The notes beneath the pieces were generated by a model that saw only the letters and a program-made list of their open reading frames with translations, was not told the DNA's origin and did no database searches. Of a stretch of DNA of 64,000 nucleotides, positions 50,234 through 58,863 are shown piece by piece (position 1 is the first letter of the stretch; each line of letters starts with the position of its first letter). This stretch comes from Pseudomonas kairouanensis (GTDB lineage Bacteria > Pseudomonadota > Gammaproteobacteria > Pseudomonadales > Pseudomonadaceae): positions 31,575 through 95,574 of the forward strand of contig NZ_QUZU01000023.1 of the NCBI RefSeq assembly GCF_004682055.1, given 5' to 3'. The position numbers were made by a program, and so were the translations under genes.

Positions 50234-51907
50234 TTACACGCTGCGAATCATCTCCCGCACTTTTGCGGTCAGCAGGTCGAACGTGAACGGCTTGGTGATC
50301 AGTTGCATCCCTGGGTCCAGGAACCCGCCGCGCACGGCAGCATGTTCGGCGTAGCCAGTAATGAACAACACTTTGAGGTCCGGACGTATCTGGCGGCCGA
50401 TCTCCGCCAATTGACGGCCGTTCATGCCCGGCAAGCCCACATCGCTGATCAGCAGGTCAATGCGCTGGTCCGACTCAATGATCGGCAGCGCCGTATCGGC
50501 ATCGCCAGCTTCGACAAAGCCGTAGCCCAACTCCTTGAGTACCGCGCTGACCAGTACGCGCACAGCGGGGTCGTCCTCGACAATCAGCACAGTTTCGCCA
50601 GCCTTGGCGAATGGCAGCATGGCAGGGTCGGTGGCCACATCCGCGACAATTTCACCCAGATAGCGTGGCAGGAACAGGCTGACCGTGGTGCCCTTGCCCA
50701 CTTCACTGTGAATGGTGACGTGCCCGTGTGACTGGCGGGCAAAGCCGTAGATCATCGACAACCCAAGGCCGGTGCCCTGGCCAATGGGTTTGGTGGTGAA
50801 AAAGGGGTCGAACACCCGGCTCATCAGGCCTTCAGGGATGCCACACCCGGTATCGCTGACACTCAGCTCGACGTAGTCACCCGGCTTCAAGGTGCCGTAG
50901 GCCGCAATGAATACGCTGTCCAGGTGGCGGTTGGTGGTTTCTACCTTAAGGCTGCCGCCGTTGGGCATGGCGTCCCGCGCGTTGATCACCAGGTTGAGCA
51001 GGGCGCTTTCCAGTTGGTTGGGGTCGGCTTCAGCGGTCCAGAGTTCGCCGCTCAAGCGCATTTCCAGCTTGATGCTTTCATTGATACTGCGTTGCAGCAG
51101 TTCACCCATGGAGGTCACCAGTTGGTTGATCTCTACGGGCTTGGAGTCGAGCGATTGCCGACGGGAAAACGCCAACAGCCGGTGGGTAAGACCCGCCGCC
51201 CGGTTGGCAGAGGTGACGCCCAGGTCGATCAGGCTGTCCAGGTCATCGAGCTTGCCGCGCGAAACGCGCCGGCGCAGCAGCTCCAGGCTGCCGATGATGC
51301 CGGTGAGCATATTGTTGAAGTCATGGGCGATGCCGCCGGTCAATTGACCCACCGCTTCCATCTTCTGGGATTGGCGCAACGCTTCTTCGTTATGGCGCAG
51401 TTGCGCGGTGCGCTCCTCAACCTGTTGTTCGAGGGTTTCCAGGGTGCGTTGCAGGCGCAATTCGCTTTCGCTGAGGTCAACCAGGCGATCCCGTGCTTCA
51501 TATTGCCGCCGTCGGCCGCGCAGGGCAGTGCTGACCAGGCTGATCAGCGTCACCGGATGAAACGGCCGCTCAAGAAAAGTGACATTGCCCAGCAAACCGC
51601 CCAAGTGCGATGAGCCGTTCTGTTCGCTGCCGCCGTGGTGCGTCATCAACACAATGGGCAGGTCTGACCAGGCGGGCTGTTGGCGCAGGTTTTCCAGCAA
51701 CGGTTGAAGTTCTACACCCAACAGCGCCTCTGCGGCGATGATCAGCATGCCGGCGCCTTCTTCCAAGGCATCACACAATGTCGTCAAGTCCGTGGCGACG
51801 ATGCCGGTGTAGCCGGCTTCATTGAGCATCATCAGCGCCAGGGAGCCGTCACGGCCCATCGGCGCCAGGATGATTGCGCGCTCGGAGACCGATGTAAGGC
51901 CCGGCAC
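50234..51907 (-). CDS. Hybrid histidine kinase with N-terminal pseudo-receiver
   Basis: 557 aa, GTG start overlapping the KaiC-like stop by one base. Residues about 8-130 look like a receiver that lacks the phospho-Asp (GMLIIAAEALLG in place of the Asp strand). A coiled coil leads to HisKA with phospho-His195 in GGIAHDFNNML, then HATPase with SDTGCGIPEGLM and GQGTGLGLSMIYGF. A C-terminal receiver has Asp489 in LLISDVGLPGMNG. No membrane segment. Coupling to the KaiC-like gene suggests that the ATPase feeds this kinase. Confidence 0.92.
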   Translation of the reverse strand: MPGLTSVSERAIILAPMGRDGSLALMMLNEAGYTGIVATDLTTLCDALEEGAGMLIIAAEALLGVELQPLLENLRQQPAWSDLPIVLMTHHGGSEQNGSSHLGGLLGNVTFLERPFHPVTLISLVSTALRGRRRQYEARDRLVDLSESELRLQRTLETLEQQVEERTAQLRHNEEALRQSQKMEAVGQLTGGIAHDFNNMLTGIIGSLELLRRRVSRGKLDDLDSLIDLGVTSANRAAGLTHRLLAFSRRQSLDSKPVEINQLVTSMGELLQRSINESIKLEMRLSGELWTAEADPNQLESALLNLVINARDAMPNGGSLKVETTNRHLDSVFIAAYGTLKPGDYVELSVSDTGCGIPEGLMSRVFDPFFTTKPIGQGTGLGLSMIYGFARQSHGHVTIHSEVGKGTTVSLFLPRYLGEIVADVATDPAMLPFAKAGETVLIVEDDPAVRVLVSAVLKELGYGFVEAGDADTALPIIESDQRIDLLISDVGLPGMNGRQLAEIGRQIRPDLKVLFITGYAEHAAVRGGFLDPGMQLITKPFTFDLLTAKVREMIRSV

Positions 51908-53406
51908 TACCCCTGATCCTTGAGCAAAGGCGAACCGGCATCCAAGTACGTCGGAATTCCGCGTAACACCCCCTGGAAGTTGTGCAGAGGCTCGCCGACG
52001 GTCATGCCGCGACTGCCAATGCGGTACTCGCGAATCGTCGACTCGTGGGAGCCGGTGCGCTTCTTGATGATCGAGATGGCGCGGCGCACTTCACCCACCG
52101 CTTCGAAGTAACGCAGCAGAATCACAGTGTCAGCCAGATAGGTGATGTCTACCGGCGCTTGCATATCGCCCACCAACCCGTGCTGGGCAACGGTCATGAA
52201 GGTGGCAGCGCCGCGACGGTTCAGGTACAGCAGCAGTTCATGCATGTGCAGGATCAGCGCGTTTTCTTCCGGCATCGCGGCCTGGTAGCCGTTGATGCTG
52301 TCGATGACCACGGTCTTGGTGCCGCTCTCATCCACGCAGCGACGCACGCGGTGGGAGAACTCACCCGGCGACAGCTCGGCGGCGTCCACCTGTTCAATCA
52401 GCAGGTTGCCCGTGGCTTGCAGTGCGGCAAGGTCGATGCCCATGTTCTTCATGCGCTCGAACAGCAGGCCCAGCTCTTCATCGAAGATAAACAGCGCAGC
52501 CTTTTCGCCCCGCGCCACGGCGGCGGCGGCAAAGATCATTGAGATCAGCGATTTACCTGTACCGGCAGGCCCCAGGATCAAGCTGCTGGACCCGGTCTCG
52601 ATACCGCCACCCAGCAAGGAGTCCAACGCGCTGATGCCGCTGGTGAGAGTCTGGCGGTTGTAGCCACCACGGTGTTCGGCCGCCACCAGGCGCGGGAACA
52701 CATGGACGCCATCGTGCATGATGGTGAAGTCATGGAAGCCGCCGCGGTATTTCTGGCCACGGTATTTGACTACCCGCACCCGGCGACGCTCGGCGCCGTA
52801 GTTAGGGGTGAGTTCTTCCAGGCGGATCACGCCGTGGGCCACGCTGTGCACGGTTTTGTCCAGGGACTCGGTGGTCAGGTCGTCCAGCAGCAACACGGTG
52901 GCGTCATAACGCACGAAGTAGTGCTTGATCGCCAGGATCTGCCGGCGATAGCGCAGCGAGCTTTGCGCCAGCAGGCGGATTTCAGAGAGGCTGTCGATGA
53001 CCACACGGGTGGGCTTGACCCGCTCGACCACTTCAAAGATCTGCCGCGTGGCCTCGCCCAACTCCAGGTCGGAGGAATACAGCAGGCTCTGCTGGTGCTC
53101 GGCGTTCAGCAGGCTTTCCGGCGGCGTCAGCTCGAAGATATGGATATTGTCGTCCAGGTCCCAACCGTGGGACTTGGCGCCCTGGCGCAACTCGCGTTCG
53201 GTTTCGGACAACGTGATGTAAAGCGAGCGCTCGCCATTTTTCGCCCCGGCTTGCAGAAAGTGCAGGGCGACCGTGGTTTTACCGGTGCCAGGTTCACCTT
53301 CCAGCAGGAACAGGTGGCTGCGGGACAAACCGCCGGAAAGAATGTCATCCAGACCTTCGATACCGGTGGCGGCCTTTTCACTGAACAGCTCATTGGATGT
53401 TGACAA
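51907..53406 (-). CDS. KaiC-like double-RecA ATPase
   Basis: About 499 aa from a TTG at 53406 (GAGGG 8 bases upstream; the GTG at 53424 lacks a ribosome site). Two KaiC domains: the first has Walker A GEPGTGKTT, the second GPAGTGKSL. The second carries FIFDEELG for the usual Glu pair, while the first has LSETERE with one Glu kept. The residues aligned with cyanobacterial KaiC Ser431/Thr432 are Thr422/Tyr423 (DITYLADTVILLRY). No KaiA or KaiB gene is nearby. In non-cyanobacteria such proteins are linked to stress signalling. Translationally coupled to the hybrid kinase. Confidence 0.92.
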   Translation of the reverse strand: MSTSNELFSEKAATGIEGLDDILSGGLSRSHLFLLEGEPGTGKTTVALHFLQAGAKNGERSLYITLSETERELRQGAKSHGWDLDDNIHIFELTPPESLLNAEHQQSLLYSSDLELGEATRQIFEVVERVKPTRVVIDSLSEIRLLAQSSLRYRRQILAIKHYFVRYDATVLLLDDLTTESLDKTVHSVAHGVIRLEELTPNYGAERRRVRVVKYRGQKYRGGFHDFTIMHDGVHVFPRLVAAEHRGGYNRQTLTSGISALDSLLGGGIETGSSSLILGPAGTGKSLISMIFAAAAVARGEKAALFIFDEELGLLFERMKNMGIDLAALQATGNLLIEQVDAAELSPGEFSHRVRRCVDESGTKTVVIDSINGYQAAMPEENALILHMHELLLYLNRRGAATFMTVAQHGLVGDMQAPVDITYLADTVILLRYFEAVGEVRRAISIIKKRTGSHESTIREYRIGSRGMTVGEPLHNFQGVLRGIPTYLDAGSPLLKDQG

Positions 53407-53531
53407 GGAGTGCCCTCGGGTCACGTTTGAATAAAAGTACGCGCCGCCCTGGGCGCGCTATATTTCTCTTGACCTTGATGGCACGAGGCCGTTCCACAAC
53501 TCGTAAAATTTGTACAAAGGTTCGGCCGGCG

Positions 53532-54590
53532 TCAAAGGCCTTGCTGGAGCGCCGGGTCGTCAGGGTTTTGCTGCTCTAGCTGCGCCAACAGCACCTGTAC
53601 GTTTTGCAACTGACCGCTTTCTTTCCAGTAATTGACCAGCAATACCCGCGCCTTGCGATTGGCCGGGTGGCGTTGGAGGATTTCTTCCAGCTGGCGCTGG
53701 GCCGCTTCCAGTTCGTGCTGGGCATGCAAGGTGGTGGCCAGGTCGTAGCGATAGTCTTGGTTATCCGGCTCCAACTCTACCGCTTTGGAGAGGCCCAGCA
53801 AGGCGTACGGACGCTCGCCGTGGTGCAGCAACCACATGCCGAGGGCGTGCTGCAGATAGGCCGATTCCGGGTGGGCGGCCAACTGGCGGGCCAGCAATTG
53901 GCGCGACTCCTCTGACTTGCCTTGTTTGTCCAGCAACTCGATCTGCGCGACTACGGCTTGCAGGTTGTCCGGTTCAAGGCGCATGGCTTGCTCCAGGGCG
54001 TCCTGGGCTTGTGGCAGCAATGCGCTGTGGATGTACAGGCGCGCCAGTTGAATCCAGCTTTCGGCGGTTGGCGGCTGGGCCTTGAGCTTTTTCACGAACT
54101 CGTCCAGCACCTGCTGCAACGGCCCGAAGTACAACCCCAGGGTGTCCGGGGATAAACCCAGCAGGGCATTGGCGGCAGCAAAACGCACGCCTTGCTCGGG
54201 GTCATCCAGGGCCGGGCCCAGCAACAGCGTGCGCTGGCCGGAGGGCACCAGCCCGACAATGCTATGAATAGCGGCTTCGCGTACCAGGGGTGAATCGCTG
54301 GCCAGGTCTTTGTCTGCCAGCTTCAACGCCTGGGGGCTGGGGTAGTTAGGCAACTCTGCATGCAGCGCGGCACGGCGTTCAGGCGTCAGGTCCGGACGGC
54401 CCAATTGCTGATACAGCACCCGTGCGGCGCCGGGCTCGCCGTTGCGCGCTTGCTTGAGGGCTTTGGAATAACCATGGGCAATTGCGGCCGGTACAGCCAC
54501 CGGGGTGGAGCGGGCGAAATACCAGGTGAGCAACACGACAAACAACAGGGCGCACAGGCCGATGATGGAGTAACGGCGTGACTTTGACAT
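53532..54590 (-). CDS. Membrane-anchored HEAT/TPR repeat protein
   Basis: 352 aa with one N-terminal transmembrane anchor (YSIIGLCALLFVVLLTWYF, about residues 7-25). A HEAT-like region follows (SPLVREAAIHSIVGL, DPEQGVRFAAANALLGL, about 95-150). TPR repeats occupy about 170-350 (AESWIQLARLYIHSALLPQAQDALEQAMRLEPDN and similar 34-residue units). It is probably a periplasmic scaffold. The ATG at 54590 is preferred over one at 54620. It lies 125 bp from the KaiC-like start and may belong to the same functional cluster. Confidence 0.8.
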   Translation of the reverse strand: MSKSRRYSIIGLCALLFVVLLTWYFARSTPVAVPAAIAHGYSKALKQARNGEPGAARVLYQQLGRPDLTPERRAALHAELPNYPSPQALKLADKDLASDSPLVREAAIHSIVGLVPSGQRTLLLGPALDDPEQGVRFAAANALLGLSPDTLGLYFGPLQQVLDEFVKKLKAQPPTAESWIQLARLYIHSALLPQAQDALEQAMRLEPDNLQAVVAQIELLDKQGKSEESRQLLARQLAAHPESAYLQHALGMWLLHHGERPYALLGLSKAVELEPDNQDYRYDLATTLHAQHELEAAQRQLEEILQRHPANRKARVLLVNYWKESGQLQNVQVLLAQLEQQNPDDPALQQGL

Positions 54591-54655
54591 GCAGGCGTCC
54601 GAGCGATTGCAAAGGCGCAAGCTTCGACCAGACCACCGCGAGTGTCAAACCCGCG

Positions 54656-55549
54656 TCAGGTGAGCACGTATTCCACCGGTTCCAGGGCAGGGGGCAGCTC
54701 GGTTTCGCCGAGGGCGGCAAGGATCTCGCGCTCCAGGGTACGCACGATGGCATTGCAGGGCAGGTCGTTCTCGTCGAAGCCGAACGGGTCCTCCAGGTCA
54801 TCACCAATTTCATCAAGGCCAAAAAAGGTGTAGCTGACGATGGCGGTAAACACCGGCGTGAGCCAGCCCAGGGGCTCGGCCATGGCGAATGGCAGCAGAA
54901 TACAGAACAGGTAGATGGTGCGGTGCAGCAGCAAAGTGTAAGGGAAGGGTAGCGGTGTGCTTTTGATCCGCTCGCACGAGGCCTGGACCTGGCTGAGGCT
55001 CACCAACCGCGCTTCCAGTTGGGTATAGCGCCATTCGCTGATCACGCCTTGCTCGGCCAGCCGGGAAAACCGTGCGCCCACTGTTTGCAGCACCTGATCC
55101 GGTGGGTTTGGGTGGTCGCCGCCCACGTCGATCCAGGGCCTGATCGCCTGGCTTTCGCTTTCCAGGCGCAAGCGGGCAATCAGGCCGTGGGCGAAGCCAC
55201 ACAAGCCCCGCAGCACGCCGGCGCGCTCCGAGGGGTCCATGAGTACCTGGGTTTCGCGGATCAGCGAGCGCACATCGATGATCATCTGCCCCAATTGTTT
55301 GCGGCCTTCCCACCAACGGTCATAGCAGGCGTTGTTGCGAAAGCTCATGAAAATCGACAGTGACAGGCCCAGCAGCGTGAACGGTGTGGCGTTGACCTTG
55401 GAGAAGTAGGCCGGGTGCAGGGTTTCCACCAGCACGATCACCGAGGCCAGCAACGTGACCAGCAGGCTGCGCAGGGCAATGCGCTTGGCAATCGAGCCCT
55501 TTAGGGAGAACAGGATGCCCAGCAGGTTGGGTTTGGGGCGGACAATCAT
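54656..55549 (-). CDS. Bestrophin-family membrane protein (UPF0187)
   Basis: 297 aa from the ATG at 55549 (MIVRPKPNLLGILFSLKGSI). The bacterial bestrophin signature FTLLGLSLSIFMSFRNNACYDRWWEGRKQ is near residue 55-80. LLPFAMAEPLGWLTPVFTAIVSYTFFGLDEIGDDLEDPFG near 215-255 contains the conserved acidic segment. Four helices are predicted. Bacterial bestrophins form pentameric ion channels with cation preference. The earlier start at 55630 has no support. Confidence 0.88.
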   Translation of the reverse strand: MIVRPKPNLLGILFSLKGSIAKRIALRSLLVTLLASVIVLVETLHPAYFSKVNATPFTLLGLSLSIFMSFRNNACYDRWWEGRKQLGQMIIDVRSLIRETQVLMDPSERAGVLRGLCGFAHGLIARLRLESESQAIRPWIDVGGDHPNPPDQVLQTVGARFSRLAEQGVISEWRYTQLEARLVSLSQVQASCERIKSTPLPFPYTLLLHRTIYLFCILLPFAMAEPLGWLTPVFTAIVSYTFFGLDEIGDDLEDPFGFDENDLPCNAIVRTLEREILAALGETELPPALEPVEYVLT

Positions 55550-55750
55550 CGAGGGCAGGGCTTCTTCTGTGGCGCAGGCCCTCAGGTTAGAAGCTTGCGC
55601 GCAGAGCGTCCAATCGCTTGGGCTGACCAATCGATCAGCGGGATCGATGACTGGCCAAACCAGTCAGCCAGGTTGATGGCTTTGACCATTGCTGCGCCGA
55701 ATCGTCGGGGCGATTATTGAGGCCATTCGCAAAGCCCAAGGACAACAACA

Positions 55751-56518
55751 ATGCAGATTGAAAACAAGGTATTCCTGGTCAGCGGCGGCGCTTCGGGCCT
55801 GGGCGCGGCCACCGCCGACATGCTGGTCGCGGCCGGCGCCAGGGTGATGCTGGTGGACTTGAACGCCGACGCCGTGGCGACCAAAGCCAGGCAACTGGGG
55901 GATAACGCCCGCAGTGCCGTTGCCGATATCAGCCAGGAGGCCGCTGCCCAAGCCGCTGTACACGCCACGGTCGCCGCCTTTGGTGGCCTGCACGGCCTGG
56001 TGAACTGCGCCGGCGTGGTGCGCGGCGAGAAGATCCTCGGCAAGAATGGCCCCCACGGGCTGGCCAGCTTTGCCCAGGTGATCAACGTCAACCTGATCGG
56101 CAGCTTCAACTTGCTGCGCCTGGCGGCTGCGGCCATGGCCGAAACCGACGCGAACGCCGATGGCGAGCGCGGGGTCATCATCAATACGGCGTCGGTGGCT
56201 GCGTTTGACGGGCAGATCGGCCAGGCGGCCTACTCGGCTTCCAAAGGCGCGATTGCCAGCCTGACCTTGCCGGCCGCCCGTGAACTGGCACGCTTCGGCA
56301 TCCGTGTGATGACCATCGCACCGGGTATTTTCGAAACCCCGATGATGGCCGGCATGACCCCCGAAGTGCGCGACTCGCTGGCCGCAGGCGTGCCATTTCC
56401 GCCGCGCCTGGGCAAACCGGCCGAGTACGCTGCGCTGGTGCGGCATATCATCGAAAACAGCATGCTCAATGGCGAGGTGATCCGTCTCGACGGGGCCTTG
56501 CGCATGGCAGCCAAATAA
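55751..56518 (+). CDS. SDR 3-hydroxyacyl-CoA dehydrogenase (2-methyl-3-hydroxybutyryl-CoA type)
   Basis: 255-aa NAD-dependent short-chain dehydrogenase of the HSD17B10 group. Rossmann motif SGGASGLGAATADMLV, NNAG-type NCAGVV, catalytic Ser in INTASVAAFDG and intact YSASK. The C-terminal LDGALRMAAK is typical. In isoleucine breakdown it oxidises 2-methyl-3-hydroxybutyryl-CoA. The gene is first in a four-gene run (SDR, thiolase, acyl-CoA dehydrogenase, hydratase) that together cover the pathway from 2-methylbutyryl-CoA. AAGGA lies 9 bases before the ATG. Confidence 0.9.
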   Translation: MQIENKVFLVSGGASGLGAATADMLVAAGARVMLVDLNADAVATKARQLGDNARSAVADISQEAAAQAAVHATVAAFGGLHGLVNCAGVVRGEKILGKNGPHGLASFAQVINVNLIGSFNLLRLAAAAMAETDANADGERGVIINTASVAAFDGQIGQAAYSASKGAIASLTLPAARELARFGIRVMTIAPGIFETPMMAGMTPEVRDSLAAGVPFPPRLGKPAEYAALVRHIIENSMLNGEVIRLDGALRMAAK

Positions 56519-56530
56519 GGAGCATTTGTG

Positions 56531-57715
56531 ATGACCGATCCCATCGTGATTGTCAGCGCCGTGCGCACCCCCATGGGCGGGTTCCAGGGCGACCTCAAGG
56601 GCCTGACCGCACCGCAACTGGGTGCCGCCGCGATCCGTGGCGCCGTCGAGCGCGCGGGCATTGCCACCGACGCCGTGGATGAAGTGCTGTTTGGTTGCGT
56701 GCTGCCTGCCGGCCTCGGCCAGGCGCCTGCCCGACAGGCCGCGCTGGGTGCGGGCCTGGACAAGTCCACGCGCTGCACCACCCTCAACAAGATGTGTGGC
56801 TCGGGCATGGAGGCGGCCATTCTGGCCCATGATTCGTTGTTGGCGGGCAGTGTCGAGGTGGTGATCGCCGGCGGCATGGAAAGCATGTCCAACGCCCCGT
56901 ACCTGCTGGACCGCGCCCGTAGCGGCTATCGCATGGGCCATGGGCGTGTGCTGGACCATATGTTCCTCGACGGTCTCGAAGACGCCTATGACAAAGGCCG
57001 CCTGATGGGCACCTTTGCCGAAGACTGTGCGTTGCACAACGGCTTTACCCGTGAGGCCCAGGACGCCTTCGCCATCGCCTCCCTGACCCGTGCGCAGCAA
57101 GCCATTGCCGATGGCAACTTCGCTGCCGAGATCATCCCGGTGCAGGTTACCGTGGGCAAAGAGCAAAAAACCGTCGAGCACGATGAGCAGCCGCCCAAGG
57201 CCAGGCTGGACAAGATCACCAGCCTTAAACCGGCGTTCCGCGAAGGCGGCACGGTGACGGCGGCCAATTCCAGTTCTATCTCTGATGGTGCAGCGGCGCT
57301 GGTGCTGATGCGCGAGTCTCAGGCGCTCAAGCGCGGGCTCAAGCCCTTGGCAGTGATTCATGGGCATGCGGCCTTTGCCGACGAGCCGGGGCTGTTTCCG
57401 GTCGCGCCGGTGGGTGCCATTCGCAAGCTGATGACCAAGACCGGCTGGACGCTGGATGACGTCGATCTGTTCGAGATCAACGAAGCCTTCGCTGTGGTCA
57501 GCCTGGTGACCATGAGCAAGCTGGAAATATCCCACGCCAAGGTCAATATCCATGGCGGTGCCTGCGCCCTGGGCCACCCGATTGGCGCCTCCGGTGCGCG
57601 GATTCTGGTGACCCTGCTCTCAGCCCTGCGCCAAAAAGGCCTCAAGCGTGGCGTTGCCGCCATCTGTATTGGCGGTGGTGAAGCCACGGCCATGGCTGTC
57701 GAATGCCTGTATTAA
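56531..57715 (+). CDS. Acetyl-CoA acetyltransferase-type thiolase
   Basis: 394-aa thiolase. The nucleophilic Cys is in TTLNKMCGSGMEAAIL (about residue 88), the His in GGACALGHPIGASGARIL (about 349) and the second Cys in AAICIGGGEATA (about 379). The N-terminus IVIVSAVRTPMGGFQGDLKG is standard. In context it would cleave 2-methylacetoacetyl-CoA to acetyl-CoA and propionyl-CoA, although an acetoacetyl-CoA role is also possible. AAGGAG lies 8 bases before the ATG at 56531. It follows the SDR gene by 12 bases. Confidence 0.93.
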   Translation: MTDPIVIVSAVRTPMGGFQGDLKGLTAPQLGAAAIRGAVERAGIATDAVDEVLFGCVLPAGLGQAPARQAALGAGLDKSTRCTTLNKMCGSGMEAAILAHDSLLAGSVEVVIAGGMESMSNAPYLLDRARSGYRMGHGRVLDHMFLDGLEDAYDKGRLMGTFAEDCALHNGFTREAQDAFAIASLTRAQQAIADGNFAAEIIPVQVTVGKEQKTVEHDEQPPKARLDKITSLKPAFREGGTVTAANSSSISDGAAALVLMRESQALKRGLKPLAVIHGHAAFADEPGLFPVAPVGAIRKLMTKTGWTLDDVDLFEINEAFAVVSLVTMSKLEISHAKVNIHGGACALGHPIGASGARILVTLLSALRQKGLKRGVAAICIGGGEATAMAVECLY

Positions 57716-57724
57716 GGACACACC

Positions 57725-58852
57725 ATGCTGCCCAATGACGAACAACTGCAAATCAGCGACGCGGCCCGGCAATTTGCCCAGGAGCGCCTCAAACCTTTCG
57801 CGGCCGAATGGGACCGCGAGCATCGCTTCCCCAAGGAGGCCATCGGTGAAATGGCCGAACTGGGCTTTTTTGGCATGCTGGTACCGGAACAGTGGGGTGG
57901 GTGCGACACCGGCTACCTGGCGTATGCCATGGCCCTGGAAGAAATCGCCGCCGGCGACGGTGCCTGCTCCACCATCATGAGTGTGCACAACTCGGTAGGG
58001 TGCGTGCCGATCCTCAGCTTTGGCAATGACGAGCAGAAGGAGCGCTTTCTCAAGCCCCTGGCCAGCGGGGCCATGCTCGGTGCCTTTGCTCTCACCGAAC
58101 CTCAGGCCGGTTCCGATGCCAGCAGCCTGAAGACCCGTGCGCGCCTCGATGGCGACCACTACGTGCTCAATGGCTGCAAGCAGTTCATCACCTCCGGGCA
58201 AAACGCGGGCGTCGTGATTGTGTTTGCCGTCACCGATCCGGCGGCTGGCAAACGTGGAATCAGCGCGTTCATCGTGCCGACCGATTCGCCGGGCTACAGC
58301 GTGGCTCGGGTCGAAGACAAACTCGGCCAGCACGCCTCTGATACCTGCCAGATCCTATTTGACGACGTGAAGGTGCCGCTGGCCAACCGTTTGGGCGAGG
58401 AGGGCGACGGTTACCGGATCGCCCTGGCCAACCTGGAAGGCGGCCGCGTGGGCATCGCCTCCCAATCCGTGGGCATGGCCCGCGCAGCGTTTGAAGCGGC
58501 CCGTGACTATGCTCGTGAACGGCAAAGTTTCGGCAAGGCCATCATCGAGCACCAGGCCGTGGCTTTCCGCCTGGCGGACATGGCCACGCAAATCGCCGTC
58601 GCGCGGCAGATGGTGCACTACGCCGCCGCCCTGCGTGACAGCGGCAAGCCAGCCCTGGTCGAGGCGTCCATGGCCAAGTTGTTCGCCTCGGAAATGGCGG
58701 AAAAAGTCTGTTCCGCCGCCTTGCAAACCCTGGGCGGTTACGGTTACCTGAGCGACTTCCCCCTGGAGCGCATCTACCGCGATGTGCGGGTCTGCCAGAT
58801 TTACGAAGGCACCAGCGATATTCAGCGCATGGTCATCTCACGCAACCTCTAA
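57725..58852 (+). CDS. Acyl-CoA dehydrogenase (probable 2-methylbutyryl-CoA type)
   Basis: 375-aa FAD flavoprotein. FAD/substrate motifs: AFALTEPQAGSDASSLKTRA and FITSGQNAG. The catalytic Glu is in CQIYEGTSDIQRMV near the C-terminus (short/branched-chain type position), after LGGYGYLSDFPLERIYRDVR. The operon context with thiolase, hydratase and SDR suggests oxidation of 2-methylbutyryl-CoA from isoleucine. It starts 9 bases after the thiolase stop with AAGGA. It is only moderately similar to the other dehydrogenase at 59757-60908. Confidence 0.92.
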   Translation: MLPNDEQLQISDAARQFAQERLKPFAAEWDREHRFPKEAIGEMAELGFFGMLVPEQWGGCDTGYLAYAMALEEIAAGDGACSTIMSVHNSVGCVPILSFGNDEQKERFLKPLASGAMLGAFALTEPQAGSDASSLKTRARLDGDHYVLNGCKQFITSGQNAGVVIVFAVTDPAAGKRGISAFIVPTDSPGYSVARVEDKLGQHASDTCQILFDDVKVPLANRLGEEGDGYRIALANLEGGRVGIASQSVGMARAAFEAARDYARERQSFGKAIIEHQAVAFRLADMATQIAVARQMVHYAAALRDSGKPALVEASMAKLFASEMAEKVCSAALQTLGGYGYLSDFPLERIYRDVRVCQIYEGTSDIQRMVISRNL

Positions 58853-58863
58853 GGAGCCGATAC

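Noticed and set aside
55664..57577. 637-codon open frame on the minus strand opposite the SDR and thiolase genes
   Set aside because: Antisense to two convincingly conserved genes. The composition (His/Gln/Arg-rich, no family motif) is that of a shadow frame in high-GC DNA.
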